A stretch of 64,000 nucleotides of DNA. Source: Chelydra serpentina (taxonomy: Eukaryota > Chordata > Testudines > Chelydridae). The notes under the pieces are model-generated. The model saw only the letters and a list, made by a program, of their open reading frames with translations. It was not told the origin of the DNA and searched no databases. Position numbers and translations under genes: made by a program. The stretch covers positions 22,174,501-22,238,500 of the forward strand of contig JBAIAC010000027.1 of the NCBI GenBank assembly GCA_037349315.1, read 5' to 3'. Positions 1-10,089 of the stretch are shown here, piece by piece; positions within the stretch are counted from its first letter, which is position 1; every line of letters starts with the position of its first letter.

Positions 1-3000
1 TGCAGCCGGGTCTCCGTGGGAAGGGGCTGGGTCTGGCCCTGTGCTGCTGGCTCTGCAGCCGGGTTTCCATGGGAAGGGGCTGGGTCTAGCCCTGTGCTGC
101 TGGCTCTGCAGCCGGGTCTCCGTGGGAAGGGGCTGGCTCTTGCCCTGTGCTGCTGGCACTGCAGCCGGGTCTCCGTGGGAAGGGGCTGGCTCTTGCCCTG
201 TGCTGCTGGCTCTGCAGCCGGGTCTCCGTGGGAAGGGGCTGGGTCTGGCCCTGTGCTGCTGGCTCTGCAGCCGGGTCTCCGTGGGAAGCGGCTGGCTCTT
301 GCCCTGTGCTGCTGGCTCTGCAGCCGGGTCTCCCTGGGAAGGGGCTGGCTCTGGCCCTGTGCTGCTGGCTCTGCAGCCGGGTCTCCGTGGGAAGGGGCTG
401 GCTCTTGCCCTGTGCTGCTGGCTCTGCAGCCGGGTCTCCGTGGGAAGGGGCTGGCTCTTGCCCTGTGCTGCTGGCTCTGCAGCCGGGTCTCCGTGGGAAG
501 GGGCTGGCTCTTGCCCTGTGCTGCTGGCTCTGGAGCCGGGTCTCCGTGGGAAGGTGCTGGGTCTAGCCCTGTGCTGCTGGCTCTGCAGCCGGGTCTCCGT
601 GGGAAGGGGCTGGCTCTTGCCCTGTGCTGCTGGCACTGCAGCCGGGTCTCCGTGGGAAGGGGCTGGCTCTTGCCCTGTGCTGCTGGCTCTGCAGCCGGGT
701 CTCCGTGGGAAGGGGCTGGCTCTGGCCCTGTGCTGCTGGCTCTGCAGCCGGGTCTCCGTGGGAAGGGGCTGGGTCTGGCCCTGTGCTGCTGGCTCTGCAG
801 CCGGGTCTCCGTGGGAAGGGGCTGGCTCTTGCCCTGTGCTGCTGGCTCTGCAGCCGGGTCTCCGTGGGAAGGGGCTGGCTCTTGCCCTGTGCTGCTGGCT
901 CTGCAGCCGGGTCTCCATGGGAAGGGGCTGGCTCATGCCCTGTGCTGCTGGCTCTGCAGCCGGGTCTCCGTGGGAAGCGGCTGGCTCTTGCCCTGTGCTG
1001 CTGGCTCTGGAGCCGGGTCTCCGTGGGAAGGGGCTGGCTCTTGCCCTGTGCTGCTGGCTCTGCAGCCGGGTCTCCATGGGAAGGGGCTGGGTCTAGCCCT
1101 GTGCTGCTGGCTCTGCAGCCGGGTCTCCGTGGGAAGGGGCTGGCTCTTGCCCTGTGCTGCTGGCTCTGCAGCCGGGCCTCCGTGGGAAGGGGCTGGCTCT
1201 TGCCCTGTGCTGCTGGCTCTGCAGCCGGGTCTCCGTGGGAAGGGGCTGGCTCTTGCCCTGTGCTGCTGGCTCTGCAGCCGGGTCTCCGTGGGAAGGGGCT
1301 GGCTCTTGCCCTGTGCTGCTGGCTCTGCAGCTGGGTCTCCGTGGGAAGGGGCTGGGTCTAGCCCTGTGCTGCTGGCTCTGCAGCCGGGTCTCCGTGGGAA
1401 GGGGCTGGGTCTAGCCCTGTTCTGCTGGCTCTGCAGCCGGGTCTCCGTGGGAAGGTGCTGGGTCTGGCCCTGTGCTGCTGGCTCTGCAGCCGGGTCTCCA
1501 TGGGAAGGGGCTGGGTCTAGCCCTGTGCTGCTGGCTCTGCAGCCGGGTCTCCGTGGGAAGGGGCTGGCTCTGGCCCTGTGCTGCTGGCTCTGCAGCCGGG
1601 TCTCCGTGGGAAGGGGCTGGCTCTTGCCCTGTGCTGCTGGCACTGCAGCCGGGTCTGCGTGGGAAGGGGCTGGCTCTTGCCCTGTGCTGCTGGCTCTGCA
1701 GCCGGGTCTCCGTGGGAAGGGGCTGGGTCTGGCCCTGTGCTGCTGGCTCTGCAGCCGGGTCTCCGTGGGAAGGGGCTGGCTCTTGCCCTGTGCTGCTGGC
1801 TCTGCAGCCGGGTCTCCGTGGGAAGGGGCTGGCTCTTGCCCTGTGCTGCTGGCTCTGCAGCCGGGTCTCCGTGGGAAGGGGCTGGCTCTTGCCCTGTGCT
1901 GCTGGCTCTGCAGCCGGGTCTCCGTGGGAAGGGGCTGGGTCTTGCCCTGTGCTGCTGGCTCTGCAGCCGGGTCTCCGTGGGAAGGGGCTGGCTCTTGCCC
2001 TGTGCTGCTGGCTCTGCAGCCGGGTCTCCGTGGGAAGGGGCTGGCTCTGGCCCTGTGCTGCTGGCTCTGCAGCCGGGTCTCCGTGGGAAGGGGCTGGCTC
2101 TTGCCCTGTGCTGCTGGCTCTGCAGCCGGGTCTCCGTGGGAAGGGGCTGGCTCTTGCCCTGTGCTGCTGGCTCTGCAGCCGGGTCTCCGTGGGAAGGGGC
2201 TGGCTCTTGCCCTGTGCTGCTGGCTCTGAAGCCGGGTCTCCGTGGGAAGGGGCTGGCTCTGGCCCTGTGCTGCTGGCTCTGCAGCCGGGTCTCCGTGGGA
2301 AGGGGCTGGGTCTGGCGCTGTGCTGCTGGCTCTGCAGCCGGGTCTCCGTGGGAAGGGGCTGGCTCTTGCCCTGTGCTGCTGGCTCTGCAGCCGGGTCTCC
2401 GTGGGAAGGGGCTGGCTCTTGCCCTGTGCTGCTGGCACTGCAGCCGGGTCTCCGTGGGAAGGGGCTGGCTCTGGCCCTGTGCTGCTGGCTCTGCAGCCGG
2501 GTCTCCGTGGGAAGGGGCTGGGTCTAGCTCTGTGCTGCTGGCACTGCAGCCGGGTCTCCGTGGGAAGCGGCTGGCTCTTGCCCTGTGCTGCTGGCTCTGC
2601 AGCCGGGTCTCCGTGGGAAGCGGCTGGGTCTAGCCCTGTGCTGCTGGCTCTGCAGCAGGGTCTCCGTGGGAAGGGGCTGGGTCTTGCCCTGTGCTGCTGG
2701 CTCTGCAGCCGGGTCTCCGTGGGAAGGGGCTGGCTCTTGCCCTGTGCTGCTGGCTCTGCAGCTGGGTCTCCGTGGGAAGGGGCTGGGTCTAGCTCTGTGC
2801 TGCTGGCACTGCAGCCGGGTCTCCGTGGGAAGCGGCTGGCTCTTGCCCTGTGCTGCTGGCTCTGCAGCCGGGTCTCCGTGGGAAGTGGCTGGCTCTTGCC
2901 CTGTGCTGCTGGCTCTGCAGCCGGGTCTCCGTGGGAAGCGGCTGGGTCTTGCCTTGTGCTGCTGCCACTGCAGCCGGGTCTCCGTGGGAAGGGGCTGGCT

Positions 3001-5430
3001 CTTGCCCTGTGCTGCTGGCTCTGCAGCCGGGTCTCCGTGGGAAGGGGCTGGCTCTTGCCCTGTGCTGCTGGCTCTGCAGCCGGGTCTGCGTGGGAAGGGG
3101 CTGGCTCTTGCCCTGTGCTGCTGGCTCTGCAGCCGGGTCTCCGTGGGAAGGGGCTGGCTCTTGCCCTGTGCTGCTGGCTCTGCAGCCGGATCTCCGTGGG
3201 AAGGGGCTGGCTCATGCCCTGTGCTGCTGGCACTGCAGCCGGGTCTCCGTGGGAAGGGGCTGGGTCTGGCCCTGTGCTGCTGGCTCTGCAGCCGGGTCTC
3301 CGTGGGAAGGGGCTGGGTCTAGCCCTGTGCTGCTGGCTCTGCAGCCGGGTCTCCGTGGGAAGGGGCTGGCTCTTGCCCTGTGCTGCTGGCACTGCAGCCG
3401 GGTCTCCGTGGGAAGGGGCTGGCTCTTGCCCTGTGCTGCTGGCTCTGCAGCCGGGTCTCCGTGGGAAGGGGCTGGGTCTTGCCCTGTGCTGCTGGCTCTG
3501 CAGCCGGGTCTCCGTGGGAAGGGGCTGGCTCTTGCCCTGTGCTGCTGGCTCTGCAGCCGGGTCTCCGTGGGAAGGGGCTGGCTCTGGCCCTGTGCTGCTG
3601 GCTCTGCAGCCGGGTCTCCGTGGGAAGGGGCTGGCTCTTGCCCTGTGCTGCTGGCTCTGCAGCCGGGTCTCCGTGGGAAGGGGCTGGCTCTTGCCCTGTG
3701 CTGCTGGCTCTGCAGCCGGGTCTCCGTGGGAAGGGGCTGGCTCTTGCCCTGTGCTGCTGGTTCTGAAGCCGGGTCTCCGTGGGAAGGGGCTGGCTCTGGC
3801 CCTGTGCTGCTGGCTCTGCAGCCGGGTCTCCGTGGGAAGGGGCTGGGTCTGGCCCTGTGCTGCTGGCTCTGCAGCCGGGTCTCCGTGGGAAGGGGCTGGC
3901 TCTTGCCCTGTGCTGCTGGCTCTGCAGCCGGGTCTCCGTGGGAAGGGGCTGGCTCTTGCCCTGTGCTGCTGGCACTGCAGCCGGGTCTCCGTGGGAAGGG
4001 GCTGGCTCTGGCCCTGTGCTGCTGGCTCTGCAGCCGGGTCTCCGTGGGAAGGGGCTGGGTCTAGCTCTGTGCTGCTGGCACTGCAGCCGGGTCTCCGTGG
4101 GAAGCGGCTGGCTCTTGCCCTGTGCTGCTGGCTCTGCAGCCGGGTCTCCGTGGGAAGCGGCTGGGTCTAGCCCTGTGCTGCTGGCTCTGCAGCAGGGTCT
4201 CCGTGGGAAGGGGCTGGGTCTTGCCCTGTGCTGCTGGCTCTGCAGCCGGGTCTCCGTGGGAAGGGGCTGGCTCTTGCCCTGTGCTGCTGGCTCTGCAGCT
4301 GGGTCTCCGTGGGAAGGGGCTGGCTCTTGCCCTGTGCTGCTGGCTCTGCAGCCGGGTCTCCGTGGGAAGGGGCTGGGTCTAGCCCTGTGCTGCTGGCTCT
4401 GCAGCCGGGTCTCCGTGGGAAGGGGCTGGGTCTAGCTCTGTGCTGCTGGCTCTGCAGCCGGGTCTCCGTGGGAAGCGGCTGGCTCTTGCCCTGTGCTGCT
4501 GGCTCTGCAGCCGGGTCTCCGTGGGAAGCGGCTGGCTCTTGCCCTGTGCTGCTGGCTCTGCAGCCGGGTCTCCGTGGGAAGCGGCTGGGTCTTGCCTTGT
4601 GCTGCTGCCACTGCAGCCGGGTCTCCGTGGGAAGGGGCTGGCTCTTGCCCTGTGCTGCTGGCTCTGCAGCCGGGTCTCCGTGGGAAGGGGCTGGCTCTTG
4701 CCCTGTGCTGCTGGAATGCAGCCGGGTCTGCGTGGGAAGGGGCTGGCTCTTGCCATGTGCTGCTGGCTCTGCAGCCGGGTCTCCGTAGGAAGGGGCTGGC
4801 TCTTGCCCTGTGCTGCTGGCTCTGCAGCCGGATCTCCGTGGGAAGGGGCTGGCTCATGCCCTGTGCTGCTGGCTCTGCAGCCGGGTCTCTGTGGGAAGGG
4901 GCTGGGTCTAGCCCTGTGCTGCTGGCTCTGCAGCCGGGTTTCCGTGGGAAGGGGCTGGGTCTGGCCCTGTGCTGCTGGCTCTGCAGCCGGGTCTCCGTGG
5001 GAAGGGGCTGGGTCTAGCCCTGTGCTGCTGGCTCTGCAGCCGGGTCTCCGTGGGAAGGGGCTGGCTCTTGCCCTGTGCTGCTGGCACTGCAGCCGGGTTT
5101 CCGTGGGAAGGGGCTGGGTCTGGCCCTGTGCTGCTGGCTCTGCAGCCGGGTCTCCGTGGGAAGGGGCTGGGTCTAGCCCTGTGCTGCTGGCTCTGCAGCC
5201 GGGTCTCCGTGGGAAGGGGCTGGCTCTTGCCCTGTGCTGCTGGCTCTGCAGCCGGGTCTCCGTGGGAAGGGGCTGGGTCTAGCCCTGTGCTGCTGGCACT
5301 GCAGCCGGGTCTCCGTGGGAAGGGGCTGGGTCTAGCCCTGTGCTGCTGGCTCTGCAGCTGGGTCTCCGTGGGAAGGGGCTGGCTCTTGCCCTGTGCTGCT
5401 GGCTCTGCAGCCGGGTCTCCGTGGGAGGGG
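1..5430. repeat. 53-bp minisatellite array, about 102 units, open at the left edge
   Basis: A GC-rich 53-bp unit with one CTGCAG per copy repeats without a break until the sequence changes to T-rich unique DNA near 5430. Units differ at a few diagnostic sites: GGCTCTTGCC, GGCTCTGGCC or GGTCTAGCC, GGCACTGCAG for GGCTCTGCAG, AAGCGG for AAGGGG, CCATGG for CCGTGG. One unit near 4714 is a base short. Because 53 is not a multiple of 3, every frame passes through all three phases. Units without TAG therefore read open in all frames (up to 737 codons on plus, 819 on minus), and the TCTAGCC variant is what closes the plus frames. No start context, splice signals or codon bias point to coding. Confidence 0.97.
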
Positions 5431-5740
5431 TTTTTACATTTTACTTTTATAATTGTTGAGGGGCACTGGACCCAACCCTCAGCACTGGGGGCTTTACCCC
5501 ATTTCAGGCTCAGGGGCACGAAGCCGTCTTCCCCTAAAGACGTTAGCACTGGGCTTTAGCTAAGACCTGCGGTGTCCTGCTAGGCCCAGCAGCCTTGCTC
5601 TCAGTGTCTTCCCCAGGAATTGAAATTAGGGGGGGTGTTGAAATATTCGGCGGGGGGGTGGTGAGGGCCGATGAGGGCTGAGACCGTGAGGGCAAAAGTG
5701 GTCTGTATGGCACGATAGTAAAAACTGAAAAATGTTTCAC
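5431..5740. other. unassigned sequence right of the minisatellite
   Basis: The periodicity stops abruptly in a T-rich run (TTTTTACATTTTACTTTT). I see no gene here. There is a G-rich patch near 5625-5670. Confidence 0.6.
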
Positions 5741-5746
5741 AACCAT

Positions 5747-5990
5747 TTTATTAGATTTAACTCATGTTTTAAAATCATCACAAAAACTAAAGTTGGCTTC
5801 TCAAGCCTACTACGAAGCACTACATGGGGAGCGGGTGGAGTGTTGGAAAGGACGCTTCAAAACTCGGGGAATGACAGGCTCCTGCTCGCAGAGCAGTCCA
5901 CAGTGCTGGACTGCTTGTTTCAAGGGAGCCTGCAACCCCTCCTATTCGCAACTGTGTGTGGTGGGGCCTGTGTGACTTTTTGGCCGTGGA
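5747..5990 (-). pseudogene. decayed second copy of the MSANTD-type 3' exon end
   Basis: Read on the minus strand, the last codons before a TGA at 5859-5857 give STVDCSASRSLSFPEF. This closely resembles the end of the intact exon at 6400 (STPADCSSSRRLSFPKL). Both are followed by an AATAAA-type signal on the minus strand (here 5752-5747). Upstream the frame closes within about 25 codons (an in-frame TGA) and similarity fades. This looks like a broken relative or tandem leftover of the same family. Homology is by eye over about 17 residues plus the shared 3' layout. Confidence 0.6.
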
Positions 5991-6088
5991 TTGCGGCCAC
6001 AGATCCCCTGCTGCATGGATCTGTCATGCAGGCTATCGCCGGCCGCAAAAGATCTGCAGCCACCCTCCCCCACCAGAAAGTCACAGAG

Positions 6089-6105
6089 CCCCCCCCCCCC
6101 CCCCC
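6089..6105. repeat. poly-C homopolymer (17 C)
   Basis: An uninterrupted run of 17 C. Length polymorphism or assembly uncertainty is likely here. Confidence 0.9.
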
Positions 6106-6315
6106 ACATAGAGAACATGAAAACCCCCTCCCAGAATGACAAGTGTGCCTAGTGCATGCAATGTGAGTGTGACTTTCTGTTGAACCTTTCCCCCTGTCTG
6201 TACCCTGGTTCTGGCGCCTGTCATCTCAAATTACAAACCCCCTTACCCACTTCCCCAAAACCAAACCGTCCTGTGAAAGAAAGTCAGGGAAACAGCACTG
6301 TACAGAACAAACATT

Positions 6316-6321
6316 TTTATT
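6316..6321 (-). terminator. poly(A) signal AATAAA of the MSANTD-type gene
   Basis: TTTATT on the plus strand is AATAAA on the minus strand, about 80 bases downstream of the stop codon at 6400. The spacing suits a short 3' UTR. Confidence 0.6.
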
Positions 6322-6399
6322 AAGGGGAGCATAGTTTTGAGATGAAACCTGGGCAGGGAACTGTTGTGGGGTGCGGTTGGAGGGAAGGAAAGGACCCAT

Positions 6400-6881
6400 C
6401 TAAAGTTTTGGGAATGAGAGCCTTCTGCTACTGGAGCAGTCTGCAGGGGTGGAGTGATTATTTCCACGGCCCCTGCCTCCCCTCGTTCTAGTGACTTTGG
6501 GTGAGGGGGGGATTGGACTTTGTGGCGGGGGAGGGCGGTTGGAAATAACATACAGAGGGGCTCTTTCCTCCTGTCTCCTGTCCTGGAGAACGTCTACCAG
6601 GCGCCGGAGCATGTCAGTTTGCGCCCTCATTAGTCCCAGCAGCGTTTGAGTCGCCTGCTGGTCTTCCTGCCGCCACCTGTCCTCGTGAGCTTCAGCCCTC
6701 TGCTCCTGTTCGCTGACTGCTCGCTCGGACCTTGAGATGTCCTCTCTCCACTGTGCCGCCTCCTTTCGGGAACAGACCATCAATTCTGAGAACATGTCGT
6801 CCCGGGTTCTCTTTTTGCGCCGCCTGATCAGCGCAAGCCTCTGGGAGGGTGATCCACGGGTAGGGCGGGAGACACTCACAG
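6400..6881 (-). CDS. MSANTD-type (Myb/SANT-like) protein, exon 2, C-terminal part
   Basis: The exon begins after a good acceptor: a pyrimidine-rich TTTCTCCCATCCCACAG whose AG is complementary to 6882-6883. It runs open to a stop at 6400. It encodes a basic stretch RRRKKRTRDDMFSELM, then a long charged, probably coiled-coil region (residues about 225-305 of the joined protein) with repeated R/E/Q and a LLGLMRAQTDMLRRLVDVL helix. A proline-rich tail ends in RRLSFPKL. Exon 1 leaves one base of a codon and this exon supplies two, so the join is in phase and gives 352 residues. Proteins of this layout are greatly expanded in turtles and crocodilians, probably spread by a Harbinger-like transposon; this is from memory of the family. 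The role is presumed DNA binding or transposition accessory. No frameshift or stop is seen. Confidence 0.75.
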
Positions 6882-7213
6882 CTGTGGGATGGGAGAAAGG
6901 GAGTGAATTCCTCAGAAAGATACTTTTTCCCGAACAATGCCCATACTCTTTCCCTGTGAATAAGACCAAGCACAGTACCTATCACATGTGCACTTACTAC
7001 AAGGTCGAATATTATGTCTTTATCCTGAGTGCCTGGGGTCCCAGTGTACAGATCCCACAAGCGGTGCTGGACACTGGAAATCGGCTCTCTGGAGACCATG
7101 GTAAGCCGTTGCCTTTGGACTGCTGAGAGCTTACTTCACAGCAGTGCTCTACTCCCATGTTTCAATCACAGTTCCTGGCAGTGGCCAGTTCCTGCTGCTG
7201 CCAAAACCGCTCA

Positions 7214-8040
7214 TCTACAGTGGCTCGCCTACCCTTTTCCCCACCTCCGCGTGGCCGGCCCCGGGAACTGTACGTGCCCGCGAACCGCTCTGTTTGAACG
7301 GCTCACCTACCCTTTCCCCCCCCTCCGCGTAGCCGGTCCCGGGAACTGTACGTGCCCGCGAACCGCTCTGTTTGAACGGCTCGCCTACCCTTTCCCCCCC
7401 TCCGCGTGGCCGGTCCCGGGAACTGTACGTGCCCGCGAACCGCTCTGTTTGAACGGCTCGCCTACCCTTTCACCCCCTCCGCGTGGCCGGTCCCGGGAAC
7501 TGTACGTGCCCACGAACCGCTCTGTTTGAACGGCTCGCCTACCCTTTCCCCCTCTCCGCGTGGCCGGCCCCGGGAACGGTACGTGCCAGCGAACCGCTCT
7601 GTTTGAATGGCTCGCCTACCCTTTCCCCCCTCCGCGTGGCCGGTCCCGGGAACTGTACGTGCCCGCGAACAGCTCTGTTTGAACGGCTTGCCTACCCTTT
7701 CCCCCACTCCGCGTGGCCGGTCCCGGGAACTGTACGTGCCCACGAACCGCTCTGTTTGAACGGCTCGCCTACCCTTTCCCCCACTCCGCGCGGCCAGTCC
7801 CGGGAACTGTACGTGCCCGCGAACCGCTCTGTTTGAACGGCTCACCTACCCTTTCCCCCCCTCCGCGTGGCCGGTCCCGGGAACTGTACGTGCCCGTGAA
7901 CCGCTCTGTTTGAACGGCTTGCCTACCCTTTCCCCCACTCCGCGTGGCCGGTCCCGGGAACTGTACGTGCCCACGTACCACTCTGTTTGAACGGCTCGCC
8001 TACCCTTTCCCCCACTCCGCGCGGCCGGTCCCGGGAACTC
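7214..8040. repeat. 77-bp CpG-rich minisatellite, about 10.7 units
   Basis: Successive TGTTTGAACGG motifs lie 76-78 bases apart (7291, 7369, 7446, 7523, 7600, 7676, 7753, 7830, 7908, 7984). Each unit holds TGGCCGGTCCCGGGAACTG, TACGTGCCCGCGAACCGCTC and a C-rich stretch. The array lies inside the intron of the MSANTD-type gene and is cut on its right by a CR1. ORFs across it are stop-poor artefacts. Confidence 0.95.
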
Positions 8041-8767
8041 TCATAGAATCATAGAATCTCAGGGTTGGAAGGGACCTCAGGAGGTCATCTAGTCCAACCC
8101 CCTGCTCAAAGCAGGACCAACCCCAACTAGATCATCCCAGCCAGGGCTTTGTCAAGCCTGACCTTAAAAACCTCTAAGGAAGGAGATTCCACCACCTCCC
8201 TAGGGAACCCATTCCAGTGCTTCACCACCCTACTAGTGAAAAAGTTTTTCCTAATATCCAACCTAAACCTCCCCCTCTGCAACTTGAGACCATTACTCCT
8301 TGTTCTGTCATCTTCTACCACTGAGAACAGTCTAGATCCATCCTCTTTGGAACTCCCTTTTAGGTAGTTGAAAGCAGCTATCAAATCCCCCCTCACTCTT
8401 CTCTTCTGCAGGCTAAACAATCTCAGTTCCCTCAGCCTCTCCTCATAAGTCATGTGCTCCAGCCCCCTAATCATTTTTGTTGCCCTCCGCTGGACTCTTT
8501 CCAATTTATCCACATCCTTTTTGTAGTGTGGGGCCCAAAACTGGACACAGTACTCCAAATGAGGCCTCACCAGTGCCGAATAGAGGGGAATAATCACGTC
8601 CCTCCATCTGCTGGAAATGCCCCTACTTATACAGCCCATAATGCCGTTAGCCTTCTTGGCAACAAGGGCACACTGTTGACTCATATTCAGCTTTTCGTCC
8701 ACTGTAACCCCTAGGTCCTTTTCTGCAGAACTGCTGCCCAGCCATTCGGTCCCTAGTCTGTAGCAGC
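8041..8767 (-). mobile_element. CR1 LINE, 5'-truncated, near-intact ORF2 C-terminus
   Basis: The plus strand starts with the reversed CR1 3' end (TCATAGAATCATAGAATCTC). A minus-strand frame from 8792 to 8127 encodes the end of the CR1 reverse transcriptase protein, including [54 protein letters not shown] and [17 protein letters not shown]. The catalytic FADD motif lies upstream of the truncation point. The element sits in the 77-bp array, so it is younger than the array. Confidence 0.93.
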
Positions 8768-8774
8768 TCCTTGA

Positions 8775-8840
8775 TTCTCCCTGCCTGCGCACCGCTACGT
8801 TTCAATGGTTAGCCTCCCAGCTCCCGCCCCCCCGCGTGGA
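8775..8840. repeat. diverged last unit of the 77-bp array beyond the CR1
   Basis: GCACCGCTACGTTTCAATGG, then a C-rich run and CCGCGTGG, line up with the array's GAACCGCTCTGTTTGAACGG ... CCGCGTGG. This implies that the CR1 inserted into the array rather than beside it. Confidence 0.6.
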
Positions 8841-8923
8841 TGGAAACCGCCGGGTGTCGTTCTTTAAAGGGAAAATGAAGAAGTCACTATACTAAAAAAA
8901 CCACTCATTCAAACCAGGGCACC

Positions 8924-9214
8924 ATGACTGATGTCACTCTGATGAGGATTACGGAGACAGAGAAAGACCGTATGCTGCGTGAATGCCAGCAAACCCCGGG
9001 GCCGTATGCAGCTATGCTATGCAAGGCAATGATACCAGAGTACCTGCAGCTTGTATGGCACGGGAAAGTATCCTACCATGGAGGAGACAATAAGGCCGCT
9101 CTCCCTGGGAACCTGATGCAAAAGCTTTCACTGTACCTCCAGGAGAGCTTCGCGGAGATCTCCGATGGGGATTACTCCTTTATCCCCATACATATTGACA
9201 GACTTTTCGAGTAG
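8924..9214 (+). CDS. unrecognised 96-residue ORF, antisense within the intron
   Basis: I do not recognise this protein. The ATG at 8924 has a favourable context (GGCACCATGA), the frame runs 96 codons to TAG, and a plus-strand AATAAA follows at 9304-9309. The product is mixed acidic/basic with no signal peptide or membrane helix. It starts MTDVTLMRITETEKDRML and ends with an acidic patch SDGDYSFIPIHIDRLFE. It lies opposite to the MSANTD-type gene and stops just before exon 1. It could be a second gene of the same transposon, the last exon of a longer plus-strand gene, or a chance frame. Sensible composition plus start context and poly(A) signal favour a real or formerly real exon. Confidence 0.4.
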   Translation: MTDVTLMRITETEKDRMLRECQQTPGPYAAMLCKAMIPEYLQLVWHGKVSYHGGDNKAALPGNLMQKLSLYLQESFAEISDGDYSFIPIHIDRLFE

Positions 9215-9303
9215 TTGCACTGGAAACAACTCAAAACTGAAGCGCCTATGGCCAATTAAGCAATACAAACACATTGCTAACACACCATGCCTATTCTATT
9301 CTA

Positions 9304-9309
9304 AATAAA
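9304..9309 (+). terminator. plus-strand AATAAA poly(A) signal
   Basis: CTAAATAAATG lies 90 bases beyond the plus-strand ORF and about 15 bases before the minus-strand exon 1 donor. It could end a transcript carrying the 96-residue ORF. Confidence 0.4.
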
Positions 9310-9325
9310 TGTTTAAAACACTGAC

Positions 9326-9902
9326 CTGCTGATCCTTCGCCTGGTTCCTGGTCAGGGATGCTGCCTTGGGAGGGTTCATAGGGGATCTCAGTGAGGGTGA
9401 TGAACAGATCCTGGCTGTCGGGGAAATCAGCGGTGAAAGCGCTGTCGGCTGCCTCGTCCTCCTCCTCTCCTTCCTCTTCTTCACCATCCGCAAAAACGTC
9501 AGACGACGTGGCCGTAGATAAGACCCCGTCGTCGGAGTCCACGGACACTGGTGGGGTAGTGGTGGCAGCACCACCGAGCATAGCATGCAGTGCCTCGTAA
9601 AAACGGCAAGTGTGTGGCTGCGACCCAGAGCGTCCGTTGGACTCCTTGGTCTTCTGGTACGCCTGTCGCAGCTCCTTGATTTTCACGCGGCACTGCGTTG
9701 CATCCCGGCTGTATCCTCTCTCCGTCATAGCCTTGGATATTTTTTCATAAATTTTTGCATTCCATCTTTTGGATTGGAGCTCGGATAGGACGGATTCATC
9801 TCCCCACACAGCGATCAGATCCAAAACTTCCCGATCACTCCATGCTGGAGCCCTCTTTCTATTCTGGGATTGCATGGTAACCTCTGCTGGAGAGCTCTGC
9901 AT
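9326..9902 (-). CDS. MSANTD-type (Myb/SANT-like) protein, exon 1, DNA-binding domain
   Basis: Starting at the ATG at 9902 (MQSSPAEVTM), the exon encodes a Myb/SANT-like domain at residues about 19-100. The spaced tryptophans are W21, W33 and W47, followed by the recognition-helix-like QCRVKIKELRQAYQKTK and a CRFYEALHAML segment. An acidic linker rich in E/D and a FPDSQDLFITLTEIPYEPS block come next. The exon ends at a donor CAG/GTCAGT at 9326, after 192 codons plus one base, in phase with exon 2 at 6881. The frame is open upstream to an alternative ATG at 9983; I chose 9902 because family members as I recall them begin near MQSS. The coding sequence is intact, so it may be a recently active transposon gene or a domesticated copy. 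The closest functional label is a Myb-like partner protein of Harbinger-type transposons. Confidence 0.8.
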
Positions 9903-10089
9903 CGTTGCCAGTGCTGCTGAGCTGGCCACGATGTCCAAACAGGAAATGAGATTCAAACTGGCCAGACAGGAAAAGGAATTCAAATTTTCCCGGGGCTTTT
10001 CCTGAGTGGCAGGTCAGAGCATCCGAGTACGGATTGCTGTCCTGAGCGTCCACTGAGTGGTGCACTGTGGGATACCTCCTGGAGCTAAT

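Noticed and set aside
16..2229. 737-codon plus-strand ORF and overlapping ORFs of similar type (including 819 codons on minus at 933-3392)
   Set aside because: They follow from a stop-free 53-bp unit read in all phases. Several frames on both strands are open at once, with no splice or start evidence.
7214..8040. CRISPR-like array
   Set aside because: The repeats are contiguous 77-bp units with no unique spacers. The organism is a vertebrate.
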